Positions 26,089 through 33,445 of a stretch of DNA of 64,000 nt are shown piece by piece. How positions within the stretch are numbered: the first letter of the stretch is position 1; every line of letters starts with the position of its first letter. This DNA comes from Microbacterium candidum (GTDB lineage: Bacteria > Actinomycetota > Actinomycetes > Actinomycetales > Microbacteriaceae). Made by a program: the position numbers and the translations under genes. Below the pieces are notes generated by a model, which ran no database searches, was not told where the DNA came from, and saw only the letters and a list, made by a program, of their open reading frames with translations. The stretch spans positions 62,001 to 126,000 of the forward strand of contig NZ_JASXSZ010000002.1 in assembly GCF_030315975.1 (NCBI RefSeq), read 5' to 3'.

Positions 26089-27316
26089 GCGTCGCCTCCC
26101 GCGCGAGACGCAGATGCACCTCGGTGCCGGACGGCGTGGACTTGACCGTCGCGCTGCCGCCGGCGCGCCGCATCCGTCCGATGATCGACTCACGGACGCC
26201 CAGCCGGTCGCCGGGCACGGTGTCGGGGTTGAAGCCGGCGCCCCGGTCGCGCACGAACACGTCGACGACGGATGCGGTGCCCTCGATGTAGACGGACACG
26301 TCACCCGGTGCGTGCCGCGCGGCGTTCAGCATCGCCTCGCGAGCTGCCGCCGCGACCTCTCCGCTGGCACGCTCGGGCGACTCGCCGGCGGAGACGACAT
26401 CCATGCGCACGGGGTAGTCGAGCTCGAGCGCCGCGGCGTAGTCGCGGAGGTCGGTGGGAAGATCGCTGTCGGCCGGGGCATCCCCGTCGTAGAGCCACGC
26501 GCGCAGTTCGCGCTCCTGCGCCCGGGCGAGGCGGGCGGCCTCGCTCGACGCCCCCGCGCGCGTCTGGATGAGCGCGAGGGTCTGCAGCACGGAGTCGTGG
26601 AGGTGCGCCGCCATCTCGCTGCGCTGCTCCTCCTTGATGCGCCGGACGCGCTCGCGCGACAGCTCGCGCATCCGGTCGACCACGGACGACGCGTAGACCG
26701 CCGCAAGCCCGACCAGGGGGATCAGCGCGACGAAGAAGGAGGCGACCCCGCCGCGACCGAGCGTCGTCAGGAGGATCAGGAGGAAGGCCACGAGCACCGC
26801 CGTGACCGTGATGCGGACGGCGATCTCGTGCCGCGGCCCGCGGGCGGGGTCTGCCCGGTCGACGAGCGTCGCCCACAGGCCCGCGATGCTTGCGAGCCCC
26901 ACCGTCAGAACCGTGACCCCGAGGACCAGCCGCGGGCTCGCGGGGAACGGCGACGACTGGTAGCTGCTGACGACCGTGAGCGCGAAGAGCAGGCACACGA
27001 TGGACGCCGCGGCGAGGATCCAGGCGACGGGCACTCGGTGGGTGGGCGCCGCATCCCCCTCCCCCGTACGGTCGGCCCACGGCACGAAGGCCCACAGCCA
27101 CAGATAGAAGAGGATGCCGGCGCCCCACAGGAGCGCCGTCAGGATGAAGAGGATGCGGACCACTGTGACGTTCCACCGCAGGTGGGCTGCGAGCCCCGCG
27201 CTCACGCCGCTGATGGCGCACTCGCGCGGGCGGCGCAGGGGCGGACGCGCCGGCCGAAGCGCGCGGGCGACGCCCGCCGCGGCGACGGCGGAGGTCGTGT
27301 CGACGAGCTTCGGCAT
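26081..27316 (-). CDS. PspC-domain sensor histidine kinase
   Basis: About 411 residues from the ATG at 27316 (MPKLVDTT). An N-terminal PspC domain (RPRECAISGVSAGLAAHL...ILFYLWLWAFVPWA) precedes four further hydrophobic segments. A HisKA_3 dimerisation helix with EMAAHLHDSVLQTLALIQ (phospho-His) and an HATPase_c domain (EAMLNAARHA; VRDRGAGFNP; LGVRESI) follow. PspC fused to a NarL-type kinase is an actinobacterial architecture linked to envelope stress. It forms an operon with the response regulator and is divergent from another PspC-domain gene. Confidence 0.9.
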   Translation of the reverse strand: MPKLVDTTSAVAAAGVARALRPARPPLRRPRECAISGVSAGLAAHLRWNVTVVRILFILTALLWGAGILFYLWLWAFVPWADRTGEGDAAPTHRVPVAWILAAASIVCLLFALTVVSSYQSSPFPASPRLVLGVTVLTVGLASIAGLWATLVDRADPARGPRHEIAVRITVTAVLVAFLLILLTTLGRGGVASFFVALIPLVGLAAVYASSVVDRMRELSRERVRRIKEEQRSEMAAHLHDSVLQTLALIQTRAGASSEAARLARAQERELRAWLYDGDAPADSDLPTDLRDYAAALELDYPVRMDVVSAGESPERASGEVAAAAREAMLNAARHAPGDVSVYIEGTASVVDVFVRDRGAGFNPDTVPGDRLGVRESIIGRMRRAGGSATVKSTPSGTEVHLRLAREATRA

Positions 27317-27366
27317 GCAGACATACAACCACCGGTCGGACGAGTCCCCCGAGGGCTGGTCCACAA

Positions 27367-27388
27367 GATCAGGGATCGATCAGGGATC
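27367..27388. promoter_or_regulatory. Perfect tandem 11-bp repeat in the divergent PspC promoter region
   Basis: GATCAGGGATC occurs twice head-to-tail with no spacing (27367-27377, 27378-27388) in the 115 bp between the kinase and the PspC/LiaF-like gene. An 11-bp period places two sites on the same DNA face, suited to the cognate NarL-type regulator. Confidence 0.5.
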
Positions 27389-27431
27389 CACCCCATAGCG
27401 GACCGCATCCGGCGCCCGACAGGCTGGACTC

Positions 27432-28982
27432 ATGACCGATACGACGACGCAGCCCGTCACCGACCCGGGTCCGCCCCCGCCGCGCCCGGCCGGCGTCCCG
27501 CAGCCCGACAGCCGATTCTTCGCGTGGATCCGCGGCTTCGGCGTCGTGCGCTCGCAGGGCTGGCTCGGCGGCGTCTGCGCAGGCATCGCCGCCCGGCTCG
27601 GGGTCGACCCGGTGATCATCCGCGGTGTGTTCGTCGTCGCGGCTCTGGTCGGCTTCCCCGCGCTCCTCGTCTACGCGATCGCGTGGGCCCTGCTGCCCGC
27701 GACCGATGGCCGCATCGTCCTGCAGCGGCTCGCCCGCGGCGGATTCGACCCCGCGATCATCGCGATCGTCATCATGGCGGTCATCGCGATGGTGCCGGTC
27801 GTCCCGTGGGGGTGGTCGACGGTGTTCGGCCTCCAGCCCATCGGCTCCTTCTCCGGCAGCGTCAGCGGGCTGTTCGGACTCTTCTTCTCGACCCTGTTCT
27901 GGGTCGCTGTCGGCGTCCTCGTGCTCTGGCTCGTCCTGCGCACGAGGCACGGCTCTCGGGTCGAGGCGGCTCCGCGACGGGCTTCCGCGGATGTCGCCTC
28001 CCCGAGTCCCTCCGAAGGGGGGTGGGATGCCGCGGCCGCGCCGTTCGGGTCGGCAGCGGCCGCGGCATCCGGAATCGCTCCGCCCGTGCCCGCTTCGGCG
28101 GCGGTCGGTGACGAGGTCTCGGCCTGGCGCGAGCAGCACGAGCAATGGCGTGAGCAGCACGACGCCTGGCGGCGGCAGCAGGCGGATGCGGATCAGGCGG
28201 CGCGTGCCCTCGCGCGGCAGGAGAACGAGGCGAAGGGCCGGGCGTTCGCCCTCGAGGCACAGGCCCGCGCGGACGAGCGGCGACGCGCCAACCCCCGTGC
28301 GAGCGCCGGCGCGGTGTTCGCCGTCCTCGGGGCCGCGATCGTCGGCGGTGCCGGAGCGGCGCTCGCGATGCTCGCTTCCGGGACGATCACGGCGCTGTGC
28401 GCAGGGCTGCTGGTCGCCGCCGTGATCTCGGCGATCGGGATGGTGGTGGCCGGAGCGCTGCGGAGGCGCAGCGGCATCCTCGCCCTCCTCACCGGCGCGA
28501 CCCTCATTCTGGGCCTCATCGTGATGCCGTTCACCACGTCGTCGCAGCTGCTGTGGCCGAGCGCCGACATCAGCGCCGACACGCGACCGATGGCGTACGC
28601 GCAGCCGTTCGGGTACACCAACATCCAGCTCCTGTCGTTCGGCACGGGTGACGAGACGGCCGGGACGATCTCGCTCCGCAAGACGTATGGCGTGACCTCC
28701 ATCCAGGTGCCGCCCGGCGTGCGCCTGGTGCTGGATGCGGAGCTCCAGAACGGTCCGGTCGCGTATTCGCGCATCGACATGGAGAACGGCGAGCTCGTCA
28801 ACAGCTCCTCGATCCCGGCGGCGACCACGGATGCGAACGGGAACACGTACCACTGGGAGTTCACGAACCCGGCCGCGGATCACCCCGGCGTCACGACGCA
28901 GCACGTGCGGATCCAGCAGGTGACCGGACCCGTGGACATCATGATCACCGTCGACAAGGCCTCGACAGGAGCAGCACAATGA
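27432..28982 (+). CDS. PspC-domain / LiaF-like envelope-stress membrane protein
   Basis: A 516-residue membrane protein. A Pro-rich N-terminus leads into a PspC domain at about 35-90 (RSQGWLGGVCAGIAARLGVDP...AIAWALLP). More membrane spans follow, then a charged Q/W/E-rich segment near 230-275 with repeated EQHEQWREQHDAW, then additional spans. A beta-rich C-terminal domain (TYGVTSIQVPPGVRLVLDAEL) resembles the LiaF/VraT C-terminal region. It is divergent from the PspC-kinase operon and overlaps the next gene by 4 bp (ATGA). By analogy with LiaF it may modulate that kinase. Confidence 0.82.
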   Translation: MTDTTTQPVTDPGPPPPRPAGVPQPDSRFFAWIRGFGVVRSQGWLGGVCAGIAARLGVDPVIIRGVFVVAALVGFPALLVYAIAWALLPATDGRIVLQRLARGGFDPAIIAIVIMAVIAMVPVVPWGWSTVFGLQPIGSFSGSVSGLFGLFFSTLFWVAVGVLVLWLVLRTRHGSRVEAAPRRASADVASPSPSEGGWDAAAAPFGSAAAAASGIAPPVPASAAVGDEVSAWREQHEQWREQHDAWRRQQADADQAARALARQENEAKGRAFALEAQARADERRRANPRASAGAVFAVLGAAIVGGAGAALAMLASGTITALCAGLLVAAVISAIGMVVAGALRRRSGILALLTGATLILGLIVMPFTTSSQLLWPSADISADTRPMAYAQPFGYTNIQLLSFGTGDETAGTISLRKTYGVTSIQVPPGVRLVLDAELQNGPVAYSRIDMENGELVNSSSIPAATTDANGNTYHWEFTNPAADHPGVTTQHVRIQQVTGPVDIMITVDKASTGAAQ

Positions 28983-29338
28983 GCGATCAGACCGGCGCAG
29001 CGCCCACCCCTCGCATCCGGTGGGGAGCCATCATCTGGGGGATCGTCTTCCTCGCGATCGCGCTGTGGGCGCTGTCGATCGTCATCGACCCGGTGCGGCG
29101 CGACCAGATCGCGGAGCTGTACGCGAAGACGACGCCGTTCACCGCCGCGATGTGGAGCATCCTCGTCATCGGCGGCCTGATGCTCATCGGCGGGCTCGTC
29201 GCCTTGGTGCGGCGTCGGCAGCGGGGGCTGGCGGCGCGGCGGTCCGCCCTGGCTGGTGTGGAGGTTGTCGATGACACCGTCGGAAACATCGAGAAACCTC
29301 ATGACACGCTTACGGAGGATGTCGGTCGCTCCGAATAG
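28979..29338 (+). CDS. Small two-span membrane protein coupled to the PspC/LiaF-like gene
   Basis: A 119-residue protein with two hydrophobic segments (WGAIIWGIVFLAIALWALSIVI; MWSILVIGGLMLIGGLVALV) and a charged cytoplasmic tail (RRRQRGLAARR...DVGRSE). The start overlaps the upstream stop by 4 bp, so both are made together. No known family is recognised. Role in the envelope-stress module is inferred from linkage. Confidence 0.75.
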   Translation: MSDQTGAAPTPRIRWGAIIWGIVFLAIALWALSIVIDPVRRDQIAELYAKTTPFTAAMWSILVIGGLMLIGGLVALVRRRQRGLAARRSALAGVEVVDDTVGNIEKPHDTLTEDVGRSE

Positions 29339-29349
29339 CGTGGAGGCAT

Positions 29350-29422
29350 CGCGGCGGTCCGGGCGGTCCCGGGCACCGGTTCATACCCGGTTGCGCTGCG
29401 GGTTCGACTCCCGCCGTCGCGT
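29350..29422 (+). tRNA. tRNA-like gene with CAU anticodon (divergent tRNA-Met or relic)
   Basis: A 73-nt cloverleaf-like sequence. The 7-bp acceptor stem (CGCGGCG with CGTCGCG, one G-U) is intact. A 5-bp anticodon stem ACCGG/CCGGT carries the 7-nt loop TTCATAC, which gives U33 and anticodon CAU. A 5-bp T stem GCGGG/CCCGC carries the canonical loop TTCGACT. Odd points are a very G+C-rich D arm (CCGGG...CCCGG) without T8, a 6-nt variable loop, discriminator T and no encoded CCA. It is either a divergent tRNA-Met or a mobile-element tRNA. A tRNA predictor would decide. It lies 12 bp after the PspC operon, at the island edge. Confidence 0.5.
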
Positions 29423-29531
29423 CTAGATTCAGGCAACGTAAACACAACTAAGCCGACATCGTGCATCATGTGAATGTCGGCGAGCGAGAACCGCCTTGTG
29501 CGGGTCGTCTTCGTTGACGTTGGGGGTCGGG

Positions 29532-30284
29532 TTGAATGGATTCCAATCCGTGTTCGCCCTGCTCGGTGCCATCGGGATGACGATGCCGTTTCTCGTGGTC
29601 GGGGTGGGGCGCCCATGGCTGCGACAGCCCGCGCGTGGGCCGCGATCGGGGTGGTGGGTCTTGGCGGCTGCCGTGGCGTTCGTGTCGGCGTCGATGTGCC
29701 TGACATTCTTCATCCTTGTCGGCACGGCCGCGCCCAGCAGTCGTGTCGGGAAGCTGGAAGCGGCGGCTCCCTGGCTCGGCCGGGCAGCGGGTCCAGGCGG
29801 TTGGGCTTTGCTGATCGCGACCTACGTGTCGTTGGCCGGGGTGGTATTCGTCCTCGCTTGGCGTCGCGGTCATTGGAAATCTCTGCCTGCGACAGTCGAC
29901 GCGGCGTCCTTGCGCCGGCTGGTCCTCGACGGGTACGACCAGAACGAACTCCGTGCCCTGTACGGTGACCAGTTTCCGGGCGACATCTTCGACTCGGTCG
30001 TCGCGCTGGCTGCGCGCTCTCGAGAAGCGGGCCGCCTCATCAGGGAAGCTGGGGCACGATACACGAGGGCTTGGGGCGGACTCGACAGCACGGACCTCGA
30101 CCAGATGATCGCGTGCGCAAAAGAAATAGCTCGGACCGACAACGTCACCTTTGCACGCGCTCTCCTGCACCGCCTACGCACGTTCGTGGCACGCCTGGAC
30201 GCCGCCCCTGTCCCGGGAAAGGTTCACTGGGGGCACTTCGACGAGCCCACGGCGCCACCGCGCCGGGCCCAACATCCGAGCTGA
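29532..30284 (+). CDS. Three-span membrane protein with effector-associated-like C-terminal domain
   Basis: About 250 residues. The start is uncertain (TTG at 29532 or 29496). Three membrane spans lie in the first 115 residues (VFALLGAIGMTMPFLVVGVG; WWVLAAAVAFVSASMCLTFF; WALLIATYVSLAGVVFVLAW). A cytoplasmic domain of about 130 residues follows, with SLRRLVLDGYDQNELRALYG and FDSVVALAARSREAGRLIREA. This helical pattern resembles effector-associated (death-like) domains used to recruit effectors in bacterial conflict systems. That likeness is my reading and was not searched. It lies at the start of a lower-G+C island that also holds a TIR-like protein. Confidence 0.6.
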   Translation: MNGFQSVFALLGAIGMTMPFLVVGVGRPWLRQPARGPRSGWWVLAAAVAFVSASMCLTFFILVGTAAPSSRVGKLEAAAPWLGRAAGPGGWALLIATYVSLAGVVFVLAWRRGHWKSLPATVDAASLRRLVLDGYDQNELRALYGDQFPGDIFDSVVALAARSREAGRLIREAGARYTRAWGGLDSTDLDQMIACAKEIARTDNVTFARALLHRLRTFVARLDAAPVPGKVHWGHFDEPTAPPRRAQHPS

Positions 30285-30767
30285 ATCGTCCTGCCTTTCG
30301 TCCGATCCCTTGCTGCTGCGGAGATTGCCTGACCGGTCATCTCGACGCTCCACATGCGATGGTTCGGGTCCTCTTGATTCCGCACCGACCATGCGCTGGT
30401 GCCAGATCCGAGGCAGCGGGCCATCGCTGACAATCGCCCAGTAACCGCCATTAGCGAACGATCCCGCGAGATGCGCTGGGATGTCCGGGGACGATGCGTC
30501 GTCGCCGACGAGGAGCGCAAGGCGCCTGCTCCCGCCTGTTCTGATGTGCCGAAGCCAGGCGGCGGTGTCTTCCCCGTCCCAGATCCGGTCGCGGAACAGA
30601 CCTCGCTTCGTGCACTTCGTCTGAAACGAACTCACGGATAACACGCTGCGATCAAGGTCTACTCGTCCGACCGCCCTAGGCGCTGCGACTAGGTCCTTCC
30701 CTGCCTCTGAGGCTAATCCCTCGCTCGGGCCGTGTATGGCGCGACACGCCAAATCATCAATCATCAA
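30224..30767 (-). pseudogene. Frameshifted relic of an unknown protein
   Basis: On the minus strand one frame reads coherent protein from about 30640 to 30391 (LRHIRTGGSRRLALLVGDD; GYWAIVSDGPLPRIWHQR). It continues in the +1-shifted frame as WSVRNQEDPNHRMWSVEMTG. A single extra base at about 30391 accounts for the break. No family is recognised. The 3' end overlaps the convergent membrane-protein gene. Confidence 0.45.
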
Positions 30768-30829
30768 GTTTGGAGTAAATGCCGGTGAATACTCATATTC
30801 TTGATGTCACCTGGACTGAAGGGGGCCTC

Positions 30830-31066
30830 ATGGCTGCTGCTGAAACCGAGACGCCATGGGATGCCGTCATCGCGCGGTCGCTTGCATATCAGGCGATGCA
30901 TCTCGCCGGTCTCGCTGACACGTCGATGGTTAAGCGCGCTCAGTTCTTGATGACGCTGGGTCTACCTCGCGCCGATGCCGCCGCAATGCTCGGCTCGAAC
31001 GACGAGTCACTGCGGGTACAACTCAATCAGGCCAAGCGGAAGGCGGCAACAAACGGTGGCAAATGA
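30830..31066 (+). CDS. Mini helix-turn-helix protein 1 (sigma region 4-like)
   Basis: A 78-residue protein from the ATG at 30830, which has GAAGGGGG 5 nt upstream; an alternative ATG at 30779 adds 17 residues. The C-terminal half, AQFLMTLGLPRADAAAMLGS followed by NDESLRVQLNQAKRKA, is a helix-turn-helix resembling sigma-factor region 4 or SinR-like small DNA-binding folds. It is paralogous to the two other mini proteins of this cassette. The stop overlaps the next start by 11 bp. It may regulate the cassette or act as a partner or sensor of the TIR-like protein. That is inference. Confidence 0.65.
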   Translation: MAAAETETPWDAVIARSLAYQAMHLAGLADTSMVKRAQFLMTLGLPRADAAAMLGSNDESLRVQLNQAKRKAATNGGK

Positions 31067-31286
31067 ACTAGCGGGCATCGACAAGGTGGCAAACCTTCTG
31101 GCCGTGCTCGTCGTCAAGGACATGAACAAGTCAACCGCTGCAGCTGTCCTCGCAACGGCAGGGTTCAGCAACAAGGAAATCGCCGGACTGCTAGGCACCT
31201 CTGAGGGCTCGGTTCGATCGTTCATCTCGATGGCGAAGAGGAAGGCCGAGAAGCCGGACAAGTCGGACAAGTCGAACGATGGCTGA
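31056..31286 (+). CDS. Mini helix-turn-helix protein 2 (sigma region 4-like)
   Basis: A 76-residue protein from a GTG at 31056 inside the end of the previous gene. A short N-terminal helix (LAGIDKVANLLAVLVV) precedes AAAVLATAGFSNKEIAGLLG and TSEGSVRSFISMAKRK. This is a clear region 4-like helix-turn-helix with the pattern GFxxxEIAxLLGxSxxSVxxxI. A Lys/Ser-rich tail follows. It overlaps the TIR-like gene by 8 bp, so it is translationally coupled to it. Confidence 0.7.
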   Translation: MANELAGIDKVANLLAVLVVKDMNKSTAAAVLATAGFSNKEIAGLLGTSEGSVRSFISMAKRKAEKPDKSDKSNDG

Positions 31287-32121
31287 CGGAATCGCAATCC
31301 GTCGCCTCATCCGAGAGAAGACTGGGTTCACCGCGCGGCATGTCGATCGTCTCGTGCATGCCAAGATGCAGTCCGATCTCCTGAGCCGCGATGAAGCTTC
31401 GATGGCACTCGCTGTTGAGAAGAAGGTCAACATCAACAAGTACGTCGATGACTCGGACTGGGTAACGCTTCGGGGGGCGCAGCGCGGTAAGCCAACTGCA
31501 GCACCATCGGCCGGTGCTGCGTCAGCGCGCCCGGCACGCGCAGTGTCGGCGTCTGCGTCGGCAAGCCGAGCCACCCGCACAAGCCCGTCGAAGCCAGGAC
31601 GTACCGTGATGGTCGTCTACGGTCGCGACAGTGACGCGAAGAAGGCTATGTTCGAGTTCCTTGAGTCGCTCGATCTCAAGCCCATGAGTTGGACACAAGG
31701 GATTAGTCAGACCAAGGTCGCGAACCCCAGTGTTCGTCAGATTGTGGAAGCCCTCTTCGCCAAGGCTGTCGCGGTTGTGGTGCTGCTCACGCCCGACGAC
31801 GAAGCTCGCCTCAAGCCCCAGTTTCATAAGAAGAACGACCCTGCCCACGAGAAGCAGCTCACCGGACAGGCGCGACCCAATGTTCTCTTTGAGGCAGGGA
31901 TGGCGATGAGCAGCCACCCGGAGCGGACGGTGCTCACACAGATCGGCGACGTCAAGCCATTCACCGACGTGGGCGGGATCCACATCACCCACCTCAACAA
32001 CTCCATAGAAACTCGGCGAGAACTCGCGACAAAGCTGAAGAACGCGAAGTGCCAGGTGGACATGGACTCCGACAAGTGGCGCGAAGCTGGAAACTTCGAG
32101 CCCGAGGAAGACGAGAAATAG
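31279..32121 (+). CDS. TIR-like domain protein (predicted nucleotide-binding/NADase type)
   Basis: A 280-residue protein. An N-terminal helical module (FTARHVDRLVHAKMQSDLLS...EKKVNINKYV) and an A/S/R-rich linker (about 75-112) lead to a TIR-like domain. The domain has VMVVYGRDSDAKKAMFEFLE near 115, then VAVVVLLTPDDEARL near 160, NVLFEAGMAMSSHPERTVLT near 195 and GIHITHLNNS near 230. The order R-D..., L-L-T-P-D-D, N-V-L-F-E matches the TIR-like family PF10137/CAP12 type. Its Glu (here in VLFEAG) is the catalytic residue of NAD-cleaving members. It is probably an abortive-infection effector. It sits inside a cassette of mini helix-turn-helix genes, with 4-bp spacing to the next. Confidence 0.75.
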   Translation: MADGIAIRRLIREKTGFTARHVDRLVHAKMQSDLLSRDEASMALAVEKKVNINKYVDDSDWVTLRGAQRGKPTAAPSAGAASARPARAVSASASASRATRTSPSKPGRTVMVVYGRDSDAKKAMFEFLESLDLKPMSWTQGISQTKVANPSVRQIVEALFAKAVAVVVLLTPDDEARLKPQFHKKNDPAHEKQLTGQARPNVLFEAGMAMSSHPERTVLTQIGDVKPFTDVGGIHITHLNNSIETRRELATKLKNAKCQVDMDSDKWREAGNFEPEEDEK

Positions 32122-32125
32122 GAGA

Positions 32126-32377
32126 ATGGGCGAGGAAGAAGAAGCGGTCATTCCAGCCGGCAATGCAACGATCCAGGATCGCATTGCGGCGTTCGACATG
32201 CTCGACCGGATGGGTGACGCAACGCAGGCACAGAAGACATACCGGCTCTCGCTGGTTGGCTTCAAGCGCGCAGAGATCGCAGCAATGCTCGGGATCAGCG
32301 TCGCTTCCGTTAGCCAGAACATCTACAGCGAGAAGAACAAGGGAAAGAAGAAGCCCGCGCCCAAGAAGATCGAGTAG
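32126..32377 (+). CDS. Mini helix-turn-helix protein 3 (sigma region 4-like)
   Basis: An 83-residue protein with an AGGAG site overlapping the TIR-like stop and an ATG at 32126. An acidic N-terminus and a helix (TIQDRIAAFDMLDRMGDATQ) precede YRLSLVGFKRAEIAAMLGIS and VASVSQNIYSEKNKGKKK. It shares the GFxxxEIAxMLGxS motif with proteins 1 and 2, suggesting descent from one ancestor. A Lys-rich tail suggests nucleic-acid contact. It completes the TIR cassette. Confidence 0.68.
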   Translation: MGEEEEAVIPAGNATIQDRIAAFDMLDRMGDATQAQKTYRLSLVGFKRAEIAAMLGISVASVSQNIYSEKNKGKKKPAPKKIE

Positions 32378-32656
32378 GTGATCTTCTGGGCCCCAGGTGA
32401 GGACGACCTCGTTGAACATGAGCGGATCAAACCGCTCTTGCGGGACCCGGGTCTCTTCGCGAGCACGTCGGCGTCCGCGATTGTCGCTCGATCTTTGAGA
32501 TGCCGTGCTGCGTTCCACTGGTCCCTGACCCGGGGGCGGTTCAGCTGCAACCTCGCAGAACTGTCGGATTGCACTTCCACGAGCCATGTCACATGCTCGC
32601 CACGCTCGCTCTGGCGCAGCAGACGCGAAGCCCAGACCAGTCCGCGCGATGGTGTG
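32378..32656. other. Low-information gap in the island
   Basis: About 280 bp between the third mini helix-turn-helix gene and the convergent unknown gene. Short open frames exist on both strands, but none has family features, a good start or a plausible length. I see nothing convincing here. Confidence 0.5.
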
Positions 32657-33445
32657 CTAGTCGTCCTTCGGCAGTACGGTCAGCTTGACTTGGAGTTCAC
32701 GCCCGTCGAGCGAGTACTCGAAGCCCTGGTTGTTAGCGATCGCGCTGTTCATCACAGGCATCAAGTTCTGCGTCTGACTCGTGCTCCATGGCTCTGTCGC
32801 GCCAGAGGCATCGAACGATGGCCTGGCGTCGGTTTGATGCACGAGCGCACCGGCCCGCCAACGGGCGGCGACATATCGTCCCGTCTGCCCGATGTCCCAT
32901 GCGAGCGACATGAGACCCGCGACGGCAATGGGGCTGCTGGTAGCGACCGAAACGAGCGCACCCCACACCGTACTGAGTACTTCGACTGACCCGAGGCGGA
33001 CGTCGAGTAAGTGCAGACCACCTTGGTAGGTGCGGAGTGGTTCCGGCCACTCCTTCTTCTTGCCGTCACCGTTCATGATTTGGCGATACATCGCGCCAGC
33101 TCTGCGCGCCGCGAGGTCGAGTCTGGCCAGCATCCGTGACGCACCAAACGCGTCGCGTCCGTCGTATCTTGCCGACACCAGCAATCGCGGGATCGCCTGC
33201 TGGTTCAACCAATCTGGGCGGACGAATGCGCTATCCGCTTCTGGCAGCTCAGCTCGCGCAATATCCGCTAGGCGGCGTGACGCGGCACCGCTCAGCGTGG
33301 CAGGACTCGCCTTATCTGGGGCGTATCGATCGTGGTCGGGTGGAACGCGCAAGGCCACGCCTGCCGGAAGCTCGGAGGACGCCAGATACTCGAGATCGGC
33401 CGGCACCAGGGAGCCATCGGGTGGCTTCTTCATGTACTTCCTCAC
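32657..33445 (-). CDS. Unknown island protein with one hydrophobic segment
   Basis: A 262-residue protein of consistent coding character but unknown family. The N-terminal half is soluble (RRLADIARAELPEADSAFVR; RLDLAARRAGAMYRQIMNGDG). One hydrophobic stretch near residue 170 (WGALVSVATSSPIAVAGLMS) could be a membrane span. The C-terminal part (SFDASGATEPWSTSQTQNLM) is polar. G+C is lower than in the flanking housekeeping genes. It may be a cargo gene of the same island as the TIR cassette, on the opposite strand. Confidence 0.6.
   Translation of the reverse strand: MRKYMKKPPDGSLVPADLEYLASSELPAGVALRVPPDHDRYAPDKASPATLSGAASRRLADIARAELPEADSAFVRPDWLNQQAIPRLLVSARYDGRDAFGASRMLARLDLAARRAGAMYRQIMNGDGKKKEWPEPLRTYQGGLHLLDVRLGSVEVLSTVWGALVSVATSSPIAVAGLMSLAWDIGQTGRYVAARWRAGALVHQTDARPSFDASGATEPWSTSQTQNLMPVMNSAIANNQGFEYSLDGRELQVKLTVLPKDD

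Noticed and set aside
32378..32989. 203-residue plus-strand open frame after the third mini-HTH gene
   Set aside because: Its second half overlaps the convergent unknown gene in antisense, and no family signal is visible; only the first about 70 residues are even conceivable.
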